Source: Micractinium sp. NFX-FRZ (taxonomy: Eukaryota > Chlorophyta > Trebouxiophyceae > Chlorellales > Chlorellaceae). Taken from it: a DNA stretch of 64,000 bases. Positions 54,901-63,912 of this stretch are shown here, piece after piece (within the stretch, counting starts at the first letter, position 1; every line of letters starts with the position of its first letter). The position numbers were made by a program, and so were the translations under genes. The stretch covers positions 1 through 64,000 of the forward strand of contig JAPTJF010000044.1 of assembly GCA_029339195.1 (NCBI GenBank). Direction: 5' to 3'. The notes under the pieces were generated by a model, which worked only from the letters and a program-made list of their open reading frames with translations, made no database searches and was not told where the DNA came from.

Positions 54901-55637
54901 GTCCGTTGCAAGTCGGATGGCACGCTCAGCAGTGTGGTAGGCTGGCTGGGTCGCTGTCCAGTACAGAGCCTGCCGCCAGCTTCCTGCCTAGCTTCCCGCC
55001 AGAAGCGGCACATACGGGACAGCAGCAGGTGTGGCAGCGCCAGCCCCCCGAGGCTACTGTCCCGCTTGCCTGGAAGTCTGATCGGCGTGACAGCAGGGCC
55101 AGGTCTCCTATGCGGCCCCGAGCTGCTGCCAGGCGCAGCTGTCCTGCGGCAACCGAATGCATGCGCCCGCGCCCTGCCTGCCACTTGCACAGAGTGAACC
55201 ACAGCCAGAGGGCTGCCACAGTGCCCACCGCACACAGCAGCAGGACGGCGCCCCATTGGTCCACACCGATGGAGGCAAACGTCTTGACCTGCAGGGCGGG
55301 GGCCGCCGGCAGGCGGAGAGAGTTGCCGGCTACGTGGGTGCTGGCGCAAGGCAGGTGGGTGCTGCGCTCGGACGGTGCCAACAGCGCGGCGGTACGACGG
55401 CAGCAAAAGTTGGGCGGCGGATCATGGCGGGAGAACTGGTGGGTGAGGGTTGCAAGCATCGCAGGTTGTTTGCAAGGCACCCTGTGTAGCAAGCATGGCA
55501 CCGCGCGGCAGCAGCTGCGGCAGCAGCTGCGGCGGGTGGGCGGCGCTTACGCCAAGGTCCGCCGCCGGTGCCACGGGAGCTGCCTGCCCGTCCTTCAGCG
55601 CATTGGCTGCCTGGTCCAGGGCATTCCCAGCAGACAT
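42122..55637 (-). CDS. GT2 cellulose-synthase-like protein with N-terminal ankyrin-like repeats
   Basis: Membrane glycosyltransferase family 2 enzyme, probably making a beta-glucan at the plasma membrane from UDP-sugar. About 30 exons run from ATG 55637 to TAG 42122-42124. The N-terminus has a TM helix (GAVLLLCAVGTVAALWLWFTL), then ankyrin-like units LAAARGRIGDLALL, GAVVWLLKRGADHTRMK, DTALHYAAGSGSLECAQALL and DVASKTGHHALAGYL. After a Gly/Ala linker come two TM helices, then D1 VDVFICTYSEPPDIVEPT, VHILDDSKR, ANIVYVAREKAKGVPHHAKVGNINS, D2 LDCDMIVHPDFLERTIGHFY (about 51255), PMLQGRDGIGAAPCCGTG, D3 TEDYNTAM (about 49410) and QRLRWAMG (48878-48892). At least four TM helices follow. The roughly 800-residue tail is Gln/Ser-rich, with a His-rich stretch and a last TM helix. 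GC donors occur at 55069 and 43919. The frame is unresolved at a CAG tract (45272-45316), and the exon end near 54799/54815 is uncertain. Confidence 0.9.
42690..42975 (-). repeat. Pyrimidine/G-rich minisatellite repeating the splice-donor context
   Basis: On the minus strand the intron following exon end GAGAGAG|GTGGG contains two or three imperfect copies of about 80-90 bases. Each includes GAGAGGTGGG, and a later GGGCAA(T/C)GTGTGAGGA. It lies in the 3' part of the CesA-like gene. Confidence 0.6.
43975..44085 (-). repeat. His-rich coding tract in CesA-like tail
   Basis: The minus strand encodes HRRHHHDHSGHHHHHGRH and then SRHHHDHSRHSGHHHHL, built from tandem CACCAC/CATCAC units. Such runs can bind divalent metals, which is inference. 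Confidence 0.8.
45272..45316 (-). repeat. (CAG)15 tract in CesA-like gene
   Basis: Fifteen uninterrupted GCT units on the plus strand. Read in the frame of the preceding protein they give polyGln. The downstream exon requires a different frame, so either the repeat length is misassembled or splicing is more complex. Confidence 0.9.
45906..45940 (-). repeat. (CAG)n polyQ-coding tract
   Basis: About ten CTG units on the plus strand encode Gln in the CesA-like cytoplasmic tail (APAQQQQQQ..PPSSAL). Confidence 0.85.
46287..46317. repeat. (GCAG)n microsatellite
   Basis: Seven to eight GCAG units lie directly upstream, in transcript direction, of the exon that starts RVETEAGWKIVWDPF. They form part of the polypyrimidine-like acceptor region of that CesA-like intron. 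Confidence 0.9.
49564..49822. repeat. Direct repeat of ~65 bp inside a CesA-like intron
   Basis: The block GGTGGCGCCCAGACAGCTG and its surroundings, running on to CACATAGGTTGG, occurs at about 49564-49635 and again at about 49757-49822. A few mismatches separate the copies. Confidence 0.8.
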
Positions 55638-56902
55638 ATTGTCCAGTCACGATGCCGCCGACGCGCCGATAATGTTCCGGAGACACTATCGACTGCTGCG
55701 GCTTTCGGCCGGGGGCACGCCCTGGCTGGGGTGGGCTATTTCCGCCACAAAGGCTACCGCCGCAACGATATGGGGGTTGGCGAGTTCGAGAGAGCCTGCG
55801 CCGCCAGACCTCAGACGTCACTGGGCGGGTTTCGCGCAGTACCTCAGTTTGTCTCACTCCGGGCGTCGTTTGAAAGCGATCCTTGGCACGAGGTGTCACA
55901 CTCTTGAGCGGCAGCGTGGGGAGTAAACCTTATGGATGAAGTGACACATGCATGTGCCCATGGCACCATGCTGTGCTGGCGGTGTCCCGGAAACCCTGCA
56001 CACTTTCAAGTATCAGCACACACTTGCAAGTATCAGCAAGTATGAAACGAAGTCCAGCCCTGGCTTTACACCACAGAATCAGCAGCAAAGCATTCTCACC
56101 TTGCGACACATTTGCCGGGAAAGCAAGCAGGCCGCGGCTGGCAGTGCAGCGCCCCAACGGTGCCGCTGCCAGACGTTCAGCAGAATCCTCCTGCGCTTCC
56201 GAGCCATGCAGCTGCCACTGGTGCCTGGCCGGCGTTGCGCGGCTCCTTCTTGACTGCCTGCACCCTGGACTGCTGGCATGTCTCCTGTCACACTGGCTGC
56301 CCCTGGCACCCTCCTCTGCCCCCTTCTCCTTGGCTCCAGTATCTTGCCCGCCAGCTGCCTTGGGAGAGAGGCGCGAAGCACGGAGAGTGCAAGCGGCTGG
56401 CGGGCGGCGCAGCAGCAGGGTGAATGCCATACTGCAGTTGCTGTTGTGCCGATTGATTGCAGCTTGCAAACTGCTTGCATAGTGTGCTCTCATCTCTTGT
56501 TGTAGCTGCTAGATACCGCATTGGGCTGCTGAGATACCACTAAATCTGTGGTGTCCCTGGCTGCCCCTCTCCCTGTGCCGCCACGCACATGGTAGCGCGC
56601 TACACCACTTGCGTTGCAAGTCACAGAGGGGTTACAGGCAGGGGACAAACAGACCGCGCACACTCAGATGAAGGTCACGCACAATAAATGCAGACGCAGG
56701 CCGCGCCCTCAGGCAAGCTTGGACCGCGCTGCGCCGCTGCTGCCCGCCTGCACTGCCTCCAGCTGCTGCTTGCTGCAGCTTGACCAGCTTCTGCTGCCTA
56801 AGACAGGGTGCCCTAAAAAGCCAACAAGCTCCGAGTGCAGCGGCCACTCCCAGCAGGTTGTGGGTTTCACACGCCCCCTCCGTTCAAGGCCCTCCCGTGT
56901 CT
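55638..56902. other. Spacer: CesA-like promoter and PDI 3' UTR
   Basis: Both flanking genes are on the minus strand, so this holds the CesA-like upstream region and the PDI 3' UTR. A TGTAA read on the minus strand from 56632-56636 lies about 267 bases after the PDI stop and is a good poly(A)-signal candidate. At 55990-56050 a short CACTTTCAAGTATCAGCA / CACTTGCAAGTATCAGCA direct repeat is seen. No coding exon was supported. Confidence 0.5.
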
Positions 56903-59060
56903 TCACTCGGTGGTCTCGGAGGTCAGCTTCTTGGCCTGCTCCTCCACATACGTCTTGAGGGCCTCCAGCTCACGAGCGCCTGCAGAAGTAGACAGGCATA
57001 TTCAAAAATATGGGGAGCGGGGGGTAAAGGGCCGGCGGAGGTGGGCGGGCGCGGCAGCGGGAGCGGGAGGAGCAGGGCCCAGGCGGGCTGAGCGGCGCTC
57101 GCCGTGCGGTGCACGCCCTGCCGCGCCTGCTGGGAGTCTCTTCCCCTCACCCACCCATAGGCACATGCCCCTTGCCCGCCCGCTTGCATGAGTCCCACTC
57201 AGCCAGCCACGCAGCCATGCCCTCCCACACATGCCCCACCCCTCTGACCCATGCCTCACCCTTGTACGTGTCCACGGCTGCACCGGCGTGGAAGATCTTG
57301 AGGGTGGGGTATCCGCGGATCTGCGCACACAGGTGATTGTTTGGCATACATGAAGTGTCACTCTGCTGTGCAACATTCCCTGCAAATGTGTTCCTGGGTG
57401 AGAGAGCGTGTGAATGTGTGTGGGTGGCATGGGTGGCAGGGGTTCGGGCATGGAAGACTGGGAGGGTAGGGTGGCTTGGCGGATGTACTGAAACAGATGC
57501 ATGGGAAAGTGCCACCTGGAAGGCTGGGGGCGATAGGTGGGCGGGCTAGGTGGAAGTAGGGTGGCCGGCTGGCCCTGCGGTGCCAGTGCAGGCAGCACCC
57601 ACCATACCTATAAAGTGCAAGCAAGAGGTTTCCACCGGCTGCAGCAGCTGCTGCTGTCACTACTGCTGCTGTCCCCGCTGCTGCTGCTGCTGTCCTGGCT
57701 GCTGCTACTGTTGCTGTCCCGCTGCTGTCCCCACTGCTGCTGCTGCTGCTGCTGCTGTCCCGCTGCTGCTACTGCTACTGCTGCTGCTGTGCCTGCTGCT
57801 GCTGCTGTCCCAGCTGCTGCTGCTGTGCCTGCTGTGCTGCCCTCACCTCGGCCTTGGTGCAGATCTCCTTCTGCTCTGTGCAGTCCACGCTGGCAATCAC
57901 CACCTGCGGGCAGCTCAGTTGTGGAGAGGGCAGTGCTGAACTCAACTGTGGACACAATCCATTGTGGGAGGTGTTGAGGAGAGGAACAGGCGGGCAGCAG
58001 GGGGGAGGGGCAACAGCAGCAGCAGCAGGTCGTGAGCTGTGCAAACGTCTGGGCGATTGCCCCTGCAGCCACCTCCGGTCAGGATATGACGGGGAGGCAG
58101 CAGGAGGTCGGGAGGCGGCTGCCCGGGGGGGACGGTACAGGAAGGCATTGTATTGCATGCCAGACTTGGGCCTCCCCATACTTTACATCTTTCATACACA
58201 CACATTGCCAGCGCCCTTGAATGCACGGCCCTCACACCTGGTCAGAGCCCTTGAACGCCTCGCCCAGCTGGTCCCAGGTGGGCGCCAGACGCTGCAGTTG
58301 GGACAGGAGCGAAAACCAGAGGAAGGCAGTGAGTTAGAGGGCGGGGGAAGGCGCGCAGAGGGCGCGGGTGGCTGCGAGTCCGCACGCCCCCCACTGGTGC
58401 ACTGGGGTAGCCCCCGTGTAAGTGAGCATGTACTGTGCGCACACACCTTGCAGTGGCCGCACCAGGGGGCAAAAAACTTGATCAGGTAGACCTGCAGCAA
58501 GGGGGGGGGGGGGATATAAGTATTTAATAGCCAGAAGGGGACCACCGCGCGCAATATATCATGTAGAGGTGCTTGGAACGCAGTTTGTGGTGCTCCCAAT
58601 GTGCGTCGCGGCGACCGCTCCCACCACACACGCGTCTTCTGGAACAGGCGCTGGTGGAGCACGCCGCTACGGCTGCAGTTCACTGCTGTTACTGGAATTT
58701 TGGAAATTATGACTGCGTCGCTGGCGGCTTTGCCAACCCCCCAGCGACTTCCCGGCGGTGCCGCCGCTGCCGCACATGCGTCCCATGGTGCCGCCGCGGG
58801 CTGCCCCTCTCCCTGGCGTCTTTGCGACGCCGCTGTGTGCCCAGCGTTGGTCTGCCGCCCGCTGCTGTGACTCGAGCAAGTCAAGGGCAGGGGGCAGCGT
58901 CCCGCTCCCCGATCAACCCGATCACGCTGGCCCGCCTTGCCTTGCCGTCGGCAGTCTTCTCATCGAAGTCCTTCTCGGTCAGGTGGTGCACGTTGTGCCC
59001 AGCGCTTGCCAAGGCCGCCCCCACCAGGGCGGAGAGCAGCAGGAAACGCAGGGGCTGCAT
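56903..59060 (-). CDS. Single-domain protein disulfide isomerase-like (thioredoxin fold, CGHC)
   Basis: Secretory-pathway thioredoxin-fold oxidoreductase of about 137 residues. Exons (minus order) are 59060-58941, 58491-58447, 58291-58238, 57903-57847, 57320-57260 and 56979-56903, all in phase. The N-terminus MQPLRFLLLSALVGAALASA is a signal peptide. Then come VHHLTEKDFDEKT, the active site KFFAPWCGHCK, RLAPTWDQLGEAFKG, VVIASVDCTEQKEICTKAE, and the cis-Pro segment IRGYPTLKIFHAGAAVDTYKG. An ending ARELEALKTYVEEQAKKL gives the last helix. The CGHC redox motif and cis-Pro are intact. It is much shorter than classical two-domain PDI and has no KDEL-type signal (it ends SETTE), so retention in the ER must use another route or the protein is exported. 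The first intron begins GC (AAG|GCAAGG). Confidence 0.93.
57640..57840. repeat. Long imperfect CTG tract in PDI intron
   Basis: About 200 bases of (CTG)n with GTCC, TAC and GGCT interruptions lie immediately 3' (minus direction) of the exon ending 57847. On the minus strand this is a CAG-rich intron start. Confidence 0.9.
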
Positions 59061-59367
59061 GTTGGCTGCGCGGGGGGCGATTGCAGGAGGGCAGATGATA
59101 TGAGAGGGCCCCGTTTGTGTGTTGGTGACCACCGGTCACGACGTGCCGCTGGCACCAGGTCATCAGTAGATGTCCCATGTTCCTTGAGCCAGGAGCCCTG
59201 CCTGATTGCCCATTCCATTGCTGTGATTGCTCACGCATCGAAGCAGCCGCGCCCAGCCCGCCTGCCCTCGCATTTTTAAGCGCGCTCCAACTGCAAGCAG
59301 GCAGGCTTTCTGAGGTGTGGCCTTCATCCTCTTGTTCTGGCTGCCCCCTGCCGCCGTGATAACGTCG
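59061..59367. promoter_or_regulatory. Compact divergent promoter (PDI / type II membrane protein)
   Basis: Only 307 bases separate the two divergent ATGs, so both genes must share this promoter. GGTCACGACGTG at about 59132 contains an ACGT core of the kind bound by bZIP factors, which in plants drives ER-stress genes. That reading is a guess from a single short motif. No TATA box is obvious. Confidence 0.5.
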
Positions 59368-62300
59368 ATGCAGCGGGGCTTGGAGCCGCCGGTGCCGCGG
59401 GGCCCCAGCGGCAAGCGCGGCGGCGGGCCTGGCGGCAGCAAGCGGCGGCGCACGCTGTCGGCAGTGGGCAGCCCGCTGCTGGCGGCGGCGCTCTTTGCCG
59501 CTCTGCTGCTCTACTCCTCACACCGCTTCTCCAGCCTGGCTTCCACCGACGACAGCGGCTTCTTCGGCGGCAGCAGCGCCAGCGGAGCGGTGGCAGCGGC
59601 GGCCGCCGCCGGCGCAGAAGGCGGCGACGCCTCCCTTCTGCTGGCCGGCGGTGCTGCCGGCAGGGCCGCTGCAGCTGGGGAAGGGGCGCAGCACAGCATG
59701 GACAGCGTGCAGGACGCGGTGGCGCAGCTGGAGAAGCAGCACACGCAGCCGCACCGCAGCAGCTGGCTGTCGGCGGCCATTCTGTGGGCGGAGGAGCACC
59801 ATGCGGCGCGCGTGCAGGCCAAGGTGAGCTGGTGCTGGCGTGAGGGAGGCAGGGCAGGGCAGGGCAGGGCAAGGAGTTTGTTTTCGAGGACTTGAAGGAT
59901 GGATTGGCATGGGAGGGATGTGCCGCTCCCGCCCTGCCTGCCCGTTTGGGTGCACATCGGACCGCCTGTGTGCCTGTCAGCTGCACTGCCAGCAGTACCG
60001 CCCAACTGCTGGGTGGCTGCTGTGCTGCCGATGTGGGGTTTGCCGATGGTGGGTGCTGCCGCCTGTTCGCCAATGGTGGTGCTTCCTCCTTGAAATGATC
60101 AAGGGATAACCGTGTGGGTGTGCAGCGCCGAAATGGGTGCCCCCTGGGCTACCACCCACCCACCTGCACTCCTGCCCCCCTCTGGCCCCTCCACTCACTC
60201 CCCCCCCCAACATCTCTGGACCACCCCTTCCCCACCTGCCCAGGCTTCGGTGTATCAGGCACCCACCGGCTGCGGGCTGCTCCCCTGTCAGGGGGAGCGA
60301 GTGCAGCGGCCGCGCACGCTCGTGCTGTATGTGTACAGCGCAGGTGGGCTGGGGGGTGGGGCGGCAGTTGTGCATGTATGGATGCATGTGCACAGTGCAC
60401 GGGGGTGCGGGGCTGTTGTGCATGTGTGTGCAGGAATGCAAGTGGGCGGTGGCAGCTCCGGGGCGTATGCACATGTGTTGCACACTAGTGCATGATTGCA
60501 CAGCAGTGAAGGTGGGACGGGAGGTGGGGGCCGCGCCAGGTGGGTGGCTTCAACTCGGGCGCCTGTGCTGCCAGCATCCCAGTAAGCCCCATCTGCCCCC
60601 GCCTTGCTCACAGCGATGCGGAGCAGCAGAGCAAGTGTTTGCTCTACTTTTGGTTGCCCTGTGCTCTACCTTGGGTGGCCCTGTGCACTACTTTTGAGTT
60701 GCCTTGTGCCCAGTTGCAGCTGGCATGGAGCAGCAGCGCTGCCCAGCTTTGTTTCACTCATCCTCTTTGCTGGCCTTCATCCACTCACCCTGCCTCGGAC
60801 ACAGAGCATGCTGGTGTCCCTCTGTTTCATCCACCGCAGCGCAGCCTGCACCCTCCATGCACGATTCCGTCCATGATTTGCAGCGCAACCTGCACTTCCG
60901 TTTTGTTCATTTGCAGCGGACGCGGAGCAGCAGCGCAACTTTGAGTTCTTCCTGCGGCACGGTGTGGAGGAGCAGGCCGAGTGGCTCACGTACCGCATCA
61001 TTGTGGCCGCGGGCACCGGTATCCTGGTGGGTGCTGGGACGGGCTGAACTTGGGGGCGGGGCAACGGAGAGGCAGCGGGCGAGCAGGCAAGAGTGGCCGC
61101 CCTCCTGCATGGCGTGGCAGGAGGCGGGGGGGGGGGTGCCGGCACTGGTGTGCCCAGCACAGCGCCCCTTTGTCGGCGATGCAGCCCGCACCTTGGGGAC
61201 GCCGACCCTCATGTTTCGGCCTTGCCGTTTGCTGAGAGGGTGTGCCACCCACCGCACAGTGTGCCACGTCCTTGCCTTCCCTGCCGTGCCTGCCCACTGC
61301 ATTCACCCGCCCACCCCACCCCCCCGCAGCCGCACCCCAAGCTGCCGCTGCTGCCCCGGAACGCCGCACTCGTGCGCACCTCCAAGTGCGCCACCGGCCT
61401 GTGGGGCATCCTGTCAGGTGGGAGGCAGCGGCAGCGTGCCCAGCATGCCCACCCTGCTGCTGGCCCTCCTGCTGCTGCTGCACCTCGCTGCTGCTGCTGC
61501 TGCTGCGCGCACCTACTGCACCTCGCTGCTGCTGCTGCTGCATCTCGCTGCTGCTGCTGCTGCGTCCGCCTGCTGAGTTCCTTTGCCGCAATGATTGTTG
61601 GATAACTGCTGCCTGAGCTGGCGGCAGTACATACCTGCTGAGCATGCTCCCAGCAGCCCGCACCGCTTTCACCTGCTGCTGCTCCCATTCTATATGTGTG
61701 CTGCAGTGGTGGCGGGGGAGCTGCAGGCTGAGCTGGCGGCAGCGCAGCACATCGTGGTCGTCTCCTCCGCAGCCAGGGGCCCCTTCATGCCCCCCTACAC
61801 AAAGCAGGCAAGCCAGCACGCTTATTCTTATCGCTGTCAATCTTATTTGTGTTTATTGACGGCGGTGTGCCTGCCCACCGTCCCTGGTGCCGGCAGCGGG
61901 AGCGTTTTTACTCCAATGCACCACCGTACTGCACCACCGTGCTGCTGTGCTGTCATGCTGTGGACGGATGCCTTGCCCCGCAAGCGCATCCGCCGCTCCA
62001 AGCGGGTGGGGCAGGAGCGGTGCTGTGCCTCCATGCTCTTCTTGGACCGCTGTACCGCCTTTGGGCACGAGGACCCATGCCCCCGCCTGCAAGCCGACTC
62101 ACAGCGCTGCTGTACCGCTGTGCCGTGCTGCAGTACATGCACTGGACTGATGCCTTCACCTCCAAGCTCACCCGCCGCACCAAGCTGGTGGGCAGCGCAC
62201 TGACCTGCGAGGGGGCGCCCAAGGGGGGCGACGCAGGTGGGCCACGCGGGTGTTGGGGCATGGTTCGGGTTTGGGATTTTGGGGGGGGCTTGGGGTCGTG

Positions 62301-63912
62301 TTTGGGTTTGAGATGGATGTTGGGTTGCAAGAGGGTAAGGCCATGTGTGCATGGACGCAGGCGGTGGAGGGAGTTGAGGCAGTGTAGAGGGTCAGGGCGG
62401 GTGCCAGGTGCGCAGGAGGGGGCAGGCTGGTGGGTGGCTCAAGCGACGCACACGTTTTGGCTGGCCCGCCCTGCTGGCACATGCCCACACTCCTCGGCCG
62501 CCAACCAACCGCCAACCAACCGCCAAGCTGACCCGCCCTGCTGGCACCGCCATGTGTGCCCTGCAGCCGATGAGTGGCGCCTCAACCCCTTCATCCTGCC
62601 TTATGCCTGGGCCACAGACCGGGTACGGGGGCGGAAGAGCGTGCTGGCAACCTGGGTTAGGAGGGGGGCGCAACCTTTTGCGGGCACTTCTGCAGCGCCC
62701 ACTCGCAACTGCATGTGTATGTCATTGCGGCAAGCACACTTGCGGCAGCGCGCGCCGCAGCTGAGGCAGCGGCTGTGGCAGCGGTGGTCGGGTAGGGGTA
62801 GCAGAACCGAAGCCGGAGATGCGCAGCGCCCCTGCTGCTTTTGCCCAAGTGTGCACCACCACCCCGCCCCGCCCCCTGGCGTCTCACGCCCCACCCCCGC
62901 TGTTCTGCCAGCCCGCCCCCATGCGCCTTGCCTTTTGCCTTCCCATTGCCTGTGCGTGCATCCGACCCTGCAGGAGGGGTGGCAGTTGCTGTCGCAAGAG
63001 AAAGACGTGTTCAAGTGCCATCCCAGTGCATGGGATGCGCGCTACTACGCAGGTGGGTGCGGGGCTGTGTGGGATGAAGAGTTGCGGGCTGGGGGCCGCC
63101 ACCCAAGGGGGAATAGCCACCCAGGGGGGTTGTTGCTGCTCTGTGCAGGCGGGGGCCGGGGTGCGTGGAATGGGGTGAGGAGTTGCTGGCTGGGGACGAA
63201 CCTCTGTGCCCCCGGCGCCCATTGCTGACCGTTGGAAGAAAGGACCCCTTCACGCTCTGCTCCCCATCTTCAACCCCTCGTCCCTCCCGTCTCCCCGCCT
63301 CGCCGTCCCCGCTCTGCAGACTCTGGCGCGTCACTGGCGCTTCTGTCTGGCGGGTTCAACATCGACAGCCTGCTGGCCAAGTACCAGGGGGTGGACTGGT
63401 GGAACCAGCGCACCTGGGACTGCAACGCGCGGTGGGTCAAGTTCCAAGGATGGGGGGTTGGTTGACACGTACAGGGGGTGCTGGGGCAGCGAGTGGCGGA
63501 ACCAGCGCACCTGGGACGCGTGGTGGGTTCATTAGGCATGCATGTGAGATCCGTGTATGCGCAAAGGAGGGTCAAATACTTTAAAAAAAGGGGGTGATGG
63601 GCAGTGTGAGGCGGTGGACTTGCGGAACCAGCGCACCTGCGAGCGCCGCCCGCGGTGGAAAGCGGCAGGGTGTGGTGGGGGGTGATGGGCGGCTGGGGCT
63701 GGCTACGCAGATGGGGGCGGCTGGTTTTGAAGACTCACGCTCAGGGCGATTCCCATTCCAGGATTTCCAACATTCTACCCTCTCCCCCACCCCCACCCCG
63801 CTCCTCACCCCCGCGCAGCGTGCGCCCGGATGCCGAGTGGACGTACGACGGCGTCAGCATCTCGCCCTATGAAACAGGTGCGCCCCCGGCTGCGGCTGCT
63901 GCCGCTGGTTGA
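59368..63912 (+). CDS. Type II membrane protein, glycosyltransferase-like algal family (function unassigned)
   Basis: Probable Golgi or ER type II protein of about 432 residues. Exons are 59368-59823, 60244-60343, 60917-61026, 61330-61417, 61707-61807, 62134-62236, 62567-62622, 62974-63052, 63320-63431 and 63819-63912. A short basic cytosolic tail (GSKRRRT) precedes one TM helix (PLLAAALFAALLLYSS) and an Ala/Gly stem. The luminal part reads RTLVLYVYSA, FFLRHGVEEQAEWLTYRIIV, CATGLWGIL, HIVVVSSAARGPFMPPYTKQ, MHWTDAFTSKLTRRTKLVGSALTCEG, NPFILPYAWATDREGWQLL, then FNIDSLLAKYQGVDWWNQRTWDCN and WTYDGVSISPYET. This order resembles an uncharacterised algal family thought to be glycosyltransferase-like. 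No donor-binding DxD is obvious. Intron 61808-62133 starts GC. The TGA at 63910-63912 gives a short Ala tail. Alternatively a donor at 63882 (ACAG|GTGCGC) leads to exons beyond the window. Confidence 0.78.
61470..61575. repeat. Imperfect CTG tract in intron
   Basis: CTG runs broken by CACCTCG blocks, with a repeating unit close to CTGCTGCACCTCG, lie in the intron 61418-61706 of the type II membrane protein gene. Confidence 0.85.
61950..62045 (+). pseudogene. Degenerate duplicate of the MHWTDAF exon inside the preceding intron
   Basis: The plus strand reads MLWTDALPRKRIRRSKRVGQ and then ERCC, matching MHWTDAFTSKLTRRTKLVGS and ALTC of the true exon that starts at 62134. It lies within the intron 61808-62133. 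The upstream CCGTGCTGCTGTGCTGT also parallels the real acceptor CCGTGCTGCAG, but its AG is lost. It is therefore a decayed exon copy rather than an active exon. Confidence 0.7.
63487..63660 (+). pseudogene. Two decayed copies of the WNQRTWDCN exon end in the following intron
   Basis: The exon end GTGGACTGGTGGAACCAGCG, then CACCTGGGAC (63390-63420) recurs at 63487-63530 as GAGTGGCGGAACCAGCGCAC then CTGGGAC. It recurs again at 63609-63660 as GTGGACTTGCGGAACCAGCG then CACCTGCGA. The first copy keeps a GTGGGT donor-like sequence. Both lie in the intron 63432-63818. Confidence 0.75.

Noticed and set aside
59892..60109. Small plus-strand frames downstream of 59823
   Set aside because: They lie in the first intron of the type II membrane protein gene, and the flanking GT-AG sites and frame support removal.
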